From Arcuatula senhousia (taxonomy: Eukaryota > Mollusca > Bivalvia > Mytilida > Mytilidae), in assembly GCA_963971305.1 (NCBI GenBank), contig OZ020307.1, positions 60,633,702 through 60,697,701 on the forward strand: 64,000 nt of DNA, read 5' to 3'. The notes beneath the pieces were generated by a model. It saw nothing but the letters and a program-made list of their open reading frames with translations, had not been told where the DNA came from and ran no database searches. Positions 35,831-47,098 of this stretch are shown here, piece by piece. Made by a program: the position numbers and the translations under genes. Position 1 is the stretch's first letter. Each line of letters starts with the position of its first letter.

Positions 35831-36279
35831 TTGTTCTACTGTCTAATGAGCCATGCGCTGAAACATCATCATCATCATTATCATCATTTCTCAAACATAT
35901 GAAATTCCAAAGACGAGTAATAATAAGACAAATATTATCATAATGGCAAAATGGGTAAATAGTAGAAAGCTATAATAATATATAATTTATTAGAAAACGA
36001 CAAATTATGCACTGTTAACGGTCCGGCTATACAGAAATCAGAAATATTTATTGGAAGAAAGCTCATAAATGAACATGTATATAAAAGTTACAATGATAGG
36101 AACAATGATATAAGAAACAATACCAATGATAAAATATTAATCGGTAAGATTAAGTTTGAGTTGCAAAGGGACAACTCCAGTATAATTTATGTAAAAATGG
36201 TATCAATAAGCCCAATACAAAAGATAAAATATGACTAGAAATACAAACAGTTACATAGCAACATAATATAATATAATAA

Positions 36280-36623
36280 GCAGAGGCACCAAAGGGGCAT
36301 TCGAGTGCCAAAAGTCCGAAAAGGCAACGACAAAACCGGCAAACATGAACAAGAACAGCACAAGGAAACACAAAACATAAAAACAACCGAACAGAAATCA
36401 ACAACGCGAACTCAAGTCGTAACAAGAGTGAACTCGGGTGCTCCGGAAGAGTAAGCGGTTCCTGCCTGCTATAGCACATCCGCCGCGCTACCAATTTCCA
36501 ATTCAGTGTGTCAAATCCGGTAAAGGAAGACAAAACAAAACCCTATGACAAACCGACGTCTGCACTCATCTGAGAGATAGAAATCCCATATTTATCTATG
36601 AGTACATGGTGTCTACCGTAAAA
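36280..36623 (-). mobile_element. PLE 3' end and tail
   Basis: From 36623 the minus strand reads [20 protein letters not shown] and ADVGLS, then the family tail. Only the last 25 or so codons remain. 36624-37017 shows nothing recognisable. Confidence 0.7.
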
Positions 36624-37017
36624 CATAACAGTCATGACAGTAAAGTACATGTACATTTGTATACTAAAAATAACGGGATTAGTAAGTTTGTGTTTTTCAA
36701 TAAAGAGCAATGGTTTATAATTTTGCAACATTTTTACAAACTGAAGAATCTTCATTACTAAGAAGCCACAAGAATTTGATTCTGTTCTTAAATCGTCTGT
36801 GACAAAATTATTTTAAAAATTATCTAGAAGTTCGTTTCTGCTATCGTTAAATTTTGGACAAACAATGAGTCCTAAGTAAGGTTCAAATTACAGATTTTGC
36901 AAATTCATTTTCTACCTCAGTTTTTGGTGTAGTATATCTACAAGTTTCTATATGAAGTTTATGGCTACCAGTTCGAAGTCTAGACATACTTACTCTGTCC
37001 AAGACTTTAAAAGACCT

Positions 37018-38184
37018 AACACAGGTGATTTTCCTTTTCGCTTTCGTTTTTTTTTTTCAAAATTTATATGAATACAGTTAACATCTATGGAAAATACATA
37101 TAAAAACTATTTTCCCTTTCATTATTCATTTTCCTTTTCGTTTTTCACTTTCCTTTTCGATTTTCCTTTCACTTTTCGATTTTGAATAGGAAAATGGCCC
37201 ATTTTCCTTTTCGTTATTTATTTTCCTTTTCAATTTTTTTTTCAAATTTTTTTCTCTCGATTTTTCTTATTTTCATTTTGAATAGAAAATGACCCATTTT
37301 CCTTTTCGTTTTTCATTTTTCTTTTCGATTTTGAATAGGAAAATGGCCCATTTTCCTTTTCGTTATTCATTTTCCTTTTCAATTTTTTTGGAGTTTTCTT
37401 ATTTGATTTTGAATAGGAAAATGACCCGTTTTCCTTTTCGTTTTTCATTTTCCTTTTCGATTTTGAATAGGAAAATGACCCATTCTCCTTTTCGTTTTTT
37501 ATTTTCCTTTTCGATTTTGAATACGAAAATGGGCCATTTTCCTTTTCGATTTTGAATAGCAAAATGGCCCATTTTCCTTTTCGTTATTTATTTCCCTTCT
37601 CAAATATTTTTTTTCAAAATTGTTTTTTCGATTTGTTTTCGATTTTCTTTTATTTTGAATAGGAAAATGACCCATTTCCTTTTCGTTATTCATTTTCCTT
37701 TACGATTTTGAATGGGAAAATGACTCATTTTCCCTTTCGTTATTCATTTTCCTTTTTGTTTATCATTTTCCCTTTCGATTTTGAATAGGAAAATGGGCCC
37801 GTTTTCCTATTCAATGAATAACGAAAAGGAAAATGAATCATTCAAAATCGAAAAAGGAAATAAAAAAGGAAAAGGAAAATGGGCCATTTTCCTATTCAAA
37901 ATTGGAAAGGAAAAATGGAAATAAAAAAAAGAAAAGGAAAATGGGTCATTTTCCTAATTAAAATAGAAAATAAAAAAATCGAATAAAAAAAATTTGAAAA
38001 AACATTGAAAAGGAAAATGGGCCATCTTCCTTAGGAAAATGAAAAACGAAAAGGAAAATGAAAAACGAAAAGGAAAATGAATAACGAAAAGGAAAATGGT
38101 TTTTATATGTATGTTTCCACATAAGTTAACTGTATTCATATAAATTTTGAAAAACGAAAAACGAAAAGGAAAATCACTTGTGTT
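37018..38184. repeat. 1.17-kb fold-back of CATTTTCC/TTTTCG repeats
   Basis: The ends are inverted copies: AACACAGGTGATTTTCC (37018-37034) against the complement of 38168-38184. A unique block (TTTATATGAATACAGTTAAC) recurs inverted at about 37062 and 38133. Between them, irregular units of CATTTTCCTTTTCGATTTTG and AATAGGAAAATGGCCC run forward to about 37795 and then in reverse complement. Lysine-rich or phenylalanine-rich open frames here are products of the repeat. Confidence 0.85.
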
Positions 38185-38189
38185 AAGTG

Positions 38190-38690
38190 TTTATAAAGTA
38201 GTTTTCAAAACAAAAGTTTTTTTTTAAATATTATGTAAGACCTTAGTCTATCACTTTTATCCAAGTTTTAAAGCCAACTATTATGGTACATACTTTGCAA
38301 TTTCTTTTTAATATCTGACATCATTTTGCCCTCGATTGCTCTTTCAGTATTAAAAACGAATCCATAACATAACCAAGTGTCTCTAAAAAGAGTTTTACAC
38401 AACAAAACAGTCATTGATGGCTTATTTTTTTTACCATAGTAGTGTTTTCATTTAAAACCATTTATAACTTATCTTTAGTTTTGTCATCATAAAATCTAGA
38501 CCAAAATTTAATCATTGGCATCACAGTGTCAAAATATAAAGGAAAGTGACCTAATTCCCCATATAGGGCTAGCTTACAAGTTTTATTATTAACATTGAAG
38601 GATTCATAGTAATTTTCCTCATTGCACCCGCACCTGTTTTAAATATCAAAAATACCAATAACATGTGAGGCATAAAGAGCCACATGTTTT
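38190..38690. other. No recognisable gene
   Basis: Nothing assignable. Confidence 0.45.
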
Positions 38691-38691
38691 A

Positions 38692-39180
38692 TCATATGGT
38701 TAAAACATACATAAAAGTTTCAAAAAAGCAAGGAGAGTTTTTGAATAAACGACTGAGCTTAAAAATGCTTTTTTGTGCTCTTTTTGTAAGATCCAAAAGG
38801 GCAGTCTTGAAAACCCTATTTTGGCTAAGTTGAACACCTAGGTAATTATAGTTACGAACAGAGTCAATCTCTTTGAAATGTATATTGAACCTAAAAGACA
38901 AATGCCGACCACATTTGTTGAAGACCACCATCTTAGATTTAATATACTACATTTCTAGCCCAAGGGAGGAAAAGAATGTATTTGTCTTTTTCATACACTG
39001 TTTTAAACCCTCTGCAGATTCAGATAGGAGTATATGGTCATCAGCATACATTTAACAACTTGTGTCTCTTAACCCAAATTTAAAAGGATGACACTGTAAG
39101 TCGAATGATTTTGTGATATCATTAACAAAAACATTAAATAAATTTGGACTTAGTTTGTCCACCTGGAACACACCTACAAT
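38692..39180 (-). pseudogene. LINE RT palm fragment, minus strand
   Basis: From 39180 the minus strand reads QVDKLSPNLFNVFVNDITKS, then MYADDHILLSESAEGLKQC (YADD catalytic motif), FFSSLGLEM and KMVVFNKCGRHLSF, RNYNYLGVQLSQNRVFKTAL. The order (GxxxSPxLFNxFxND, ADD, K...V, YLG) is that of a non-LTR RT. Stops at two sites break it, and both ends are missing. Confidence 0.75.
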
Positions 39181-39559
39181 CGAACGGAAAACACCAGAAA
39201 AACTAAAATGTTCAATTTTACTCTGAACATTTTATTGCTGTACATAGAACGGAACACTGAACAAACGTTGCAATGTCAGAGATTACTAGAGGATGAAACG
39301 AACACGAAATGAAAAAAAAAGGTAATGTTTATTTTTTTTAAGTTGGCACGCTTTGTCTAATCAAAACTAAATGTTGAATTTGAGGATGTATTCTGGTCCT
39401 GTTTTGGTCTCGTTTAAATCTCGTTTGTAAATATTTTTAAAATTATTCAAAATTTATGAACAATGATAATGACCATAAAATTGTGTAAAAATAATGAACT
39501 TTAAATAAGTAGTTTTTTCACATTTAGGCCCAAAATTGCTGGTGAATTTATAGGTTAAC

Positions 39560-40462
39560 TTTTTGAAGGAGAGATTTTTCAACAACAAATCGGCATTCCA
39601 ATGGGCACAAACTATGCTCCTCTCCTTGCCAACTTGTTTTTATACTCTTACGAGACTGAATTTCTTCAGGGACTCGTAAAGAACAAGAAGATGAAAGAAG
39701 CAAGGTCATTTAATCTTACATTCAGATATATTGAAGATGTCCTTTCTGTCAATAACACTTTGTCTGGTAGACGGATTCCTTCAATATATCCTCCAGAATT
39801 GGAAATTAAAGAGACCACCGAATCAAATTGCTTCACGTCTTTCTTGGATTTGCATCTCGAATTTGACCAGGTGGTCATCTCAGTACAAAAACTTACGTTA
39901 ACAAAAACGATTTTAATTTTCAAATTATTAATTTTCCTAATCTACAGAGCAATATACCTACTTCCCCTGCATACTGTGTTTATATTTCACAACTTATTCG
40001 ATATGCCAGAGCTTGCACACATTTCACAGATTTTTTTTTATCAGACACCGATTTCTTGGTGACCGACCTTTTGAGCAGGGCTATAAAAGATACGTCTCAT
40101 ATGATCCCTAAAAAATTCTTTCTTCGTTATCAGCCACTGGTAAAAAAGTTCAAAATTGAGTTAAAAGATATGGTGATTAATTGTTTTAATTAATGTTTGA
40201 CTGGTCTGCTGTACTGAGATTATCACCTCAATATCCCTATTGTGTCTCACATCTATGTTGGCGCCGTAAAACCTGGTTTAAGCCATCATTTCGTTTGAAA
40301 TGCCTGTACCAAGCCAGGACCGCTGCGATCCACCAATTTTCCGTTATGAATGATTTGTTTTTGTCATTTTCTCTGGACAATGAGATTGATCATTCAAGTT
40401 CGGTAGTTTTGATATTACCTTTATTTTAAAAAAATAGGGATTTGGTGGAAAAATTGATCTCA
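39560..40462 (+). pseudogene. PLE subfamily-2 RT fragment, catalytic site mutated
   Basis: Coding homology starts at FEGEIFQQQIGIPMGTNYAP and runs through SYETEFLQGLVKNKKMKEAR. The catalytic YIDD is changed to YIED (about 39726). A frameshift near 39868 moves the rest to another frame. The C-terminal KFFLRYQPLVKKFKIEL-type end and subfamily-2 tail follow. GTTAAC flanks both sides (39554-39559, 40463-40468), a possible target duplication. The matching site in unit B (about 42320) lacks it. Confidence 0.75.
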
Positions 40463-40469
40463 GTTAACA

Positions 40470-41021
40470 AATATTCAATAGTAATTCATTTTTGCTTCCT
40501 AAAACATTGATTGGATATTTTGGCTATAAGACACCACAAAACAAATGAAGTTTGAACCATCAGCTACTAGAAATCTATGAAAATTAGCATTTAAGGGAAT
40601 TCTCAAAATACATGAAAATGGGACAAAATTGTCTTATATCCACTCGTACATATAATTGTTTTTACCTTGATATATTCATTTTCACGTAATACAAATTATC
40701 GGTAAGTATTTGAAAAAGTTTAATAAACGAAACAGATTTTTGAAAAAAATCAAAATCTGGGAATAAATGGCTAAAATAACAAACTTATCAACATTGGTCA
40801 TCTTTAAACGTCTGAAGTAAAGAAAAAATGCACAGCAACCTACATGTACATGAATTTTTCTTCATATATTGCCTTTGTTAAAGTCATTGACGTATTCTCG
40901 TTTCGCCTTTTTTAAACAGTTTTTTTTAATATTTTATTATAGTTTTTATGGCAAAAATTTCAAACGCTTCCAAATTTTCTTTTTAACTAATGCACTCTGA
41001 TCTCTAAAACTATTTTGTTCT
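40470..41021. other. Duplicated intron-like DNA, no gene
   Basis: Matches 42340-42760 by eye (TTTGGCTATAAGACACCACA, TTGGTCATCTTTAAACGTCT). Confidence 0.55.
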
Positions 41022-41295
41022 ACTTGTCTTGCCTTTGACACGTTGAATGGACTATTGGCAACGCGACGGGTGTGCTATAGCACGCACGAATTGCTTACTC
41101 TTCCGGAGCACCTGAGTTCACTCTTGTTTCGACTGGAGTTCGCATTGTTGATTAATAATCAGTTATTTTGGGTTTCCATGTTTTATATGTTGTCTGTTTT
41201 TGTCCCGTTCTTGTTGTTGTTTACTAGGTTTGTCTCTGTCCTTTCGGACTTTTGACATTCGGATACCCCATTGGTACCTCTGCTTCTTTATAAGT
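41022..41295 (+). mobile_element. PLE 3' tail
   Basis: GCAACGCGACGGGTGTGCTA, CTTGTTTCGACTGGAGTTCG and CTTTCGGACTTTTGACATTC. No coding sequence remains. Confidence 0.75.
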
Positions 41296-41442
41296 AAAAC
41301 TAACACTTACATAATTTCATGCGTTCAAAGTTCTCCTTTTTATATTAATCTTTTTACAAACAGCCTCATAATTAAACCCTAAACTATAACGTTACTTTAA
41401 AAAAGTTAAATAAAATATGATATAAAAATAAACGTAACGTTC

Positions 41443-41548
41443 ATCCTCGTCATTCCGTTTCTTGGTCGCACTAAATTGATACATGCATCCTGCTAGTTAG
41501 GCCCGGAGACTGAACGTCAGAGCAATCACACAGTGCTGATTTAATAAC
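41443..41548 (-). pseudogene. Decayed FReD exon 2, duplicate A
   Basis: The reverse strand aligns base by base with much of exon 2 of the FReD gene: TGATTGCTCTGACGTTCAGT corresponds to the YCAEVQS region, and the CCAAGAAACGGA segment to CDLETEG. A block in the middle is deleted, an in-frame stop replaces part of VWC, and GGGWT is destroyed. No exon 1 or exons 3-5 were found nearby. DNA further up (about 41640-41900) resembles the FReD gene's 5' flank (35570-35830), so exon 1 was lost by deletion. Confidence 0.65.
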
Positions 41549-43068
41549 GATTTGCATCTCTCAGATTACCAAAGATGATGGTGTCTTAAAAATGTTGCTA
41601 GAAATAATGTTTATTTTCACCTGCTTAACAATCAACTAATAATGTTGAGATCAAAAACAAATTATGAAAAGAAAGAATATAAATTGTGTTTAATTAGGTC
41701 TGAATAAAACCAGACATTCAAAAGTAAATGAAAATAAATATATATATATAACAAAATTAAAACTAAATGATTATTATTTCATTTATATTCATTGTGTTAT
41801 TAACCATTCGCTAGTTGCCTAGAAACGGTGCATAGCCAAACAGATTCTTTCGGATGAAATAAATTCCTAATGGGGGATCTTTATAGGTATGCACCTTGAC
41901 AATTCATAGCATGTGTTAATGTTTATTTGATTGATCAAATTTTATTTCAATGAGCCATACGCTGAGATACCCATGAGATAGAAGAAAATGAGATGTGGAA
42001 TAAGTGTTCGCGACACAACCTACATTATAAACGTATATTTTAAATATCCACAATGGAAAACAGCCAGCAGCCTTTAATATGCTTTGTGCAATGTGCCAGT
42101 GTTTGAACGAAAAAGAAATGAAAAAAGTAGTGCTTATTTTTTTTTGTCAATTAAGCACGTATCGTCTTATTAAAATTAAATGATGAACGTAAAGATGCAT
42201 TCTGGTCAGGTTTGGGTCTCGTTGAAATCTTGTTTGGAAATAACTTTGAAATAATTCAAAATTATTTATTATTATTGAACAATGGCAATGAAATTTGGAA
42301 ATATATGTATACCATAAAATTGTTACACTTGTCATTTATTTTTGCTTCCTTAAACATTTGATTAGATATTTTGGCTATATAACATCACAAAATAAATGAA
42401 GTTTGAACCCTCAGTTGCAAGAAAATAAAAAGAGCATTTAAGGGAATTAGGAACGCCAAAAATATGCCCCTTAAATACATGAAAATGGGACAAAACTTTC
42501 TTAAATCCACACTTCAAATGATAGTTTTTAATTTGATATATTCATTTTCACGTGATAAAACTTATCGGAAAGTTTTTGAAAAAAGTTCAATAATCTTGAA
42601 TTGATTATCCCATGAAAAGAGTCAAAATCTGGGTAAAAATTGCTAAAAATTTACAAAATCATCAAAATTGGTCATCTTTAAACGTCTGTAGTGAAGAAAA
42701 AAGCACATACTTTTATGATTTTTTCTTCATGTATTGCTTTTGTAGTGTCCGGACATTGCAAAAATCAAGGTAAGAAAAAATTTAAATGCTTTAAAATTTT
42801 GGATTCTGACCAGAGAACATCCTTAACAACTTTGACATATCGTCAATTCGCCAAGTTTTAAATCATTTATTTATATTTGATTATATACAAGAGGTCAAAC
42901 GCTTCAAAATGTTTTTTGGAACAATCTTATATGAAGATACGAACTTTTTTTTCTTTTCTTGCCTTTATCAGTAAACCTTACATCATTTTATGTTTTCAAA
43001 ATCCTCCTTTTTTAGATGTTCAGCTTTTACAAAAAGCCTCATTATTAAACTCATTATTATTAAAAATT

Positions 43069-45886
43069 CTGATTATCGGGTTTTGTATAACCACTTTAAT
43101 CAACCTAACCATGACCAATGTTTGAACATGAAAGTCCGGTTTATCGAAAAGATTTACCACGACACCAATAGTCCAAATCTTAGTACACCTCACCGTAAAA
43201 AACGAGAGCTTCACTGGATAAAAACTTTAGGTACTGCAATGCCTTATGGATGTAATGATAACATCAAAGGAGTAGGAAATCTTTCTAGCCCTCAATGTAG
43301 TGAGGTGAATGTTATGAAACTGTTTGACCCTAATGGTAGACACAAACGTAGTCATGGTCACAAACGATACAAACCAAGATCTGGTGCCAGTCAAACTGAC
43401 AACAGATCTCTTTCAGACACGTTTGATGATCTGGTTACAAGTCTACAACAACCATTGGGAATCCATCATGTTCGTACCATTCTCTATTCACTACGAGTCA
43501 CGAAACTTAAAGACCTACGTGATCTTGGGTTAGAAAAAGCAGGTACTGATCCATTTACTCCTTCTTACAGGCTCACAAGCATTATTTGCGACGTTGCTCT
43601 TTTCCGTCTTTTTAAGCCTGTAAGAAGTGAGCCTCTTACTACTGAGGATAGGAAATTTCTCCATATTCCATTTAAGAACAAAGGGATAGATGCTATAAAC
43701 ATTAGCAATATTTTAAATCGTAAGGAAGTTACATCTCAAATTCCTCAATATTTCAAAAATCAGTCAACACCAATTGTTTCCTACCGCTACACTAAAACCA
43801 TAAGTAGTAAAATTTTCAACCACAAAAAGGCATTGCAGGACCTAAACATTGAAGAATATCTAAAGTCCCCTCTGACATGTGATTGCTATGCTTCTCCCTT
43901 TGTCTATGGTCCATCTGGTCATGTCATCACGGGTGATCTTAAGATAATTGAAAATGATTTATTACGTAATGTGATTTCCCATGGACCCAAATTCAGGGAA
44001 CCACAACGTATAAATTGGAATCATAACTTTAAGATCATCATGGACGCTGTGGAGGACTATGCTAGAGCCTGGATAAAGAGGGAAAAGGACCAAGAACCAG
44101 AGCTTGAATCACTGTCCGACTGGGTAAGGACTATCCGATCTCTTGTACGAAGCCGAATAGACAAACTTCGAAAATGTGTGAACCCCCGGCCTTCTTCTGT
44201 ATTTAGAGATCGTGAAGCTCTCAATTGTCTCTCTTCCTTACATGACAAGTATGTTGTCACGCCAGCAGACAAGGCTTCCAATAATATAGTTTTGGTATGT
44301 AAAGCACATTATTACAATTGTCTAATAAAAGAACTAGGCATTGATGGTAATACTTCCGCTAGTGCTACATACACACGGACTACATTTAACAAAGATGAAA
44401 TCATAGCCAACCATAGCTCTTTTATGTCCTCTTTCAATATTCCAATGAAAGAGGAACATAAAGAGTTACCATATTTGTACTGGATACCTAAACTTCACAA
44501 AAATCCGTACAAAGAAAGGTATATAGCTGGATCTTCATCATGTTCAACTACAGAGCTTTCCGTTCATTTAACTAAAATCTTGTCTGCTGTCAAAGAAGGT
44601 CAACAAGCATACTGCGACACTATTTATAATCGTAGTGGAATTAACCATATGTGGATTTTGAAAAACTCAAAAGATTTGTTAGATCATTTTAAATCTAGAT
44701 CATTTTCTGAGGTTCACTCTTTGAAAACGTTCGATTTTTCAACTTTATACACTACCTTGCCACACGAAAAACTAAAATGTCGCCTGAAAAAACTTCTCGA
44801 AAAAGCCTTTTCAAATTCAAGGAATTTTGTTGTTTTGGGTTATAATTCTACATTCTTTTCCAAAACATCTTTCAAAGATAAAATTTGTTACACACTGGAA
44901 CAAGTTTGCAGTATGCTTGATTTCCTCATTGACAACATATTTGTCACCTTCGGAGGAGAGATTTTTCAACAACAAATCGGCATTCCAATGGGCACAAACT
45001 GTGCTCCTCTCCTCGCCGATTTGTTTGTATACTCTTACGAGACTGAATTTCTTCAGGGACTCGTAAAGAACAAGAAGATGTAAGAGGCAAGGTCATTTAA
45101 TCTTACATTCAGATATATTGACGATGTCCTTTCTATCAATAACACTTCATTTGGTAGTTGGATTCCTTCAATATATCCTCCGGAATTGGAGATTAAAGAG
45201 ACCACCGAATCTAATTGCTTCACGTCTTTCTTGGATTTGCACCTCGAAATTGACCCAGGTGGTCATCTCAGTACAAAAATTTACGATAAACGAGACGATT
45301 TTAATTTTCAAATTATTAATTTTCCTAATCTACAGAGCAATATACCTACTTCTCCTGCATACGGTGTTTATATTTCTCAACTTATTCGATATGCCAGAGC
45401 TTGCACACATTTCACAGATTTTTTGATCAGACACCGGTTTCTTCGTGACCGACTTTTGAAGCAGGGCTATAAGAAAATACGTCTCATACGATCACTAAAA
45501 AAATTCTTTCTTCGTTATCAGCCACTAGTAGAAAAGTTCAAAATTGAGTTAAAAGATATGATAGTTAAATGTTTTAATTAGTGTTTGACTGGTGTGCTGT
45601 ACTGAGATGATCACCTCAATATCCCTATTGTGTCTCACAACTATGTTGTGTTCTATGGTCATTACCGGATCCTAAGATCGCAATGGAAGAAGGAGGTTTG
45701 GCGCCATAAAACCTGGTTTAACCCACCATTTCGTTTGAAATGCCTGTACCAAGTCAGGACCATTGCGATCCACCAGTTCTCCGGTATGACAGATTCGTTT
45801 TTGTCATTTTCTCTGGACTATGAGATTGATCATTCAAGTTCGGTAGTTTTGTTATTACCTTTTACTTAAAAAAAAGAAAGTAACTC
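43069..45886 (+). pseudogene. Naiad-type PLE, long RT copy with one nonsense codon
   Basis: Coding homology runs from the tail of the GIY-YIG domain (VLYNHFNQPNHD, 43085) to TAG at 45579-45581. In order: LGTAMPYGCND; the linker CxC (TCDCYASPF, 43878-43886) with GPSGHVITGDLKIIENDLLR; RT YLYWIPKLHKNPY (44475); motif A TFDFSTLYTTLP (44728); motif B QIGIPMGTNCAPLLADLF (44975); motif C RYIDDVLSINN (45111). The only break is TAA at 45081-45083, where the copy at 39560 has AAA (Lys). Family proteins copy PLE RNA into DNA at nicked target sites; this copy lacks the nuclease core through 5' truncation. TTAAAAATT flanks both sides (43060-43068, 45887-45895), a likely 9-bp target duplication. The 3' tail is of subfamily 2. 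Confidence 0.88.
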
Positions 45887-45927
45887 TTAAAAATTAAGAT
45901 AAAATATGATATTTAAAAAACACGTAA

Positions 45928-46043
45928 CATTCATCCTCCTCTTTCCGTTTCTTGGTCCAACCAAATTAATACATGTACATGCATCCTGCTAGCTTGGCCC
46001 AGAGACTGAACGACAGAGCGATCACACGGTGTTGATTCAATAA
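45928..46043 (-). pseudogene. Decayed FReD exon 2, duplicate B
   Basis: This is the second degenerate copy of exon 2, closer to duplicate A than to the functional exon. It shares the middle deletion and has a further six-base repeat (CATGTA twice). It sits just beyond the 3' end of a Penelope-like element and is interrupted on its other side by more PLE sequence. It cannot encode a fibrinogen module. Confidence 0.65.
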
Positions 46044-46224
46044 AGTTTTGCATCTCTTAGATTTCCACAGATGATGGGGTCATATAAATGTTGCTTTGTC
46101 TATATTTACAAAATTTGACAAACCTTATATAACCATTGATAACTCGGTGGGTGTCGTATCACCGTCACTGATTGCAGTTTGTGCATTTGCTTATGCTTCT
46201 ATGTAATTTGCAATAACAAATAGT

Positions 46225-47098
46225 CGACATGCTTCATTTTTTTATCGACAACATATTTGTACAGTTTGGTGGACGTGTTTTTCAACAAATGATAGGGATT
46301 CCAATAGGCACTAATTGAGCACTTTTGCTTGATGATTTGTTTTTACATTCATATAAAGCAGACTTCTTACAATCTCTTCTATATAAAAAGAGATTGTAGA
46401 CTAGCTCTCTCTTTCAACCTCATGTTCTGTTATATTAATGATGTACTTTCACTAAACAATATTCGATTTCGTGACTTTCTCCATCTCAATCCCCAAATGC
46501 TTGAGATAAAGGACACAACGGATTCTAGAAAGTCTGCCTCATAGTTGGATCTACATCTCGAAATTGACTCTCAAGAAAGACTTTCAACAAAGCTCTATGA
46601 CAAACGTGATGACTTCAATTTTCCAATCGTTTTCGTATCACAGTTGATTCGTTTCTCCAGAGCTTACGGGAATTACATCGATTTCCTTGGTAGAGCGTCA
46701 CGTTTGACACAGAAATTGCTGACACAGGGTTATGTTGCTCCACGGTTCCTGTCTTCACTCAGAAAATTTTAAACACCTTGCATTCGTTGACAAATGTGGG
46801 ATTTCTATCTTTCCAATAAATGCAGATGTTGGTTTGTCGTAAAAATTTGTTTTGTCTTCCTTTACAGGATTTGACACACTGAATTGGAAATTAGAAACAC
46901 TACAGGTGTGCTATATCAGGCAGGATAAGCTTACTGTTCCAAAACACCTGAGTTCACTCTTGTCACGACTCGAGTTTGCGTTGTTGATTTCCGTACAGTT
47001 GAGTTTGTGTTTTGTGTTTCTTTTTGCTGTTTTTGTTCATGTTTACCGGTTTCGTCGTTGTTCTTTCGGACTTTTGGTGCCTCTTTGCTTCTTTCAAT
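46225..47098 (+). pseudogene. 5'-truncated PLE copy, upstream partner of a tandem pair
   Basis: Begins at MLHFFIDNIFVQFGG and runs through motif B (IGIPIGTN, then TGA at the Cys codon 46316-46318, then ALLLDDLF), a frame break, VLSLNNIRF, KLYDKRDDFNF, RFSRAYGNYIDFLGRASRL and LLTQGYVAPRFL. A TAG at 46544 interrupts SAS-LDL. The full family tail ends near 47098, where the next copy's 5' region begins in the same orientation, as in PLE pseudo-LTR tandems. Confidence 0.75.

Larger units (their letters stand above)
39300..46100. repeat. Tandem duplicated locus flank (unit A about 39300-41600, unit B about 42130-46100)
   Basis: Noncoding stretches around 39345-39480, 40485-40870 and 41315-41580 reappear in order at 42155-42330, 42335-42760, 42990-43060 and 45880-46090. 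Unit A carries a PLE copy at about 39560-40462 that is absent from the matching site in unit B. Unit B carries a PLE at 43069-45886 that is absent from unit A. Both units end in a decayed FReD exon 2. Similarity was judged by eye. Confidence 0.65.

Noticed and set aside
37242..37693. Lysine/serine-rich open frames (KSKRKMKNEKENGSF-type)
   Set aside because: They are translations of the CATTTTCC/TTTTCG repeat; open frames exist on both strands and in mirrored form, with no domain.
41200..41382. Small Cys/Leu-rich frames in PLE tails (also at 2427, 25250, 36150, 46852)
   Set aside because: The same noncoding 3' tail yields similar short frames in all copies; they lack conserved length or starts.
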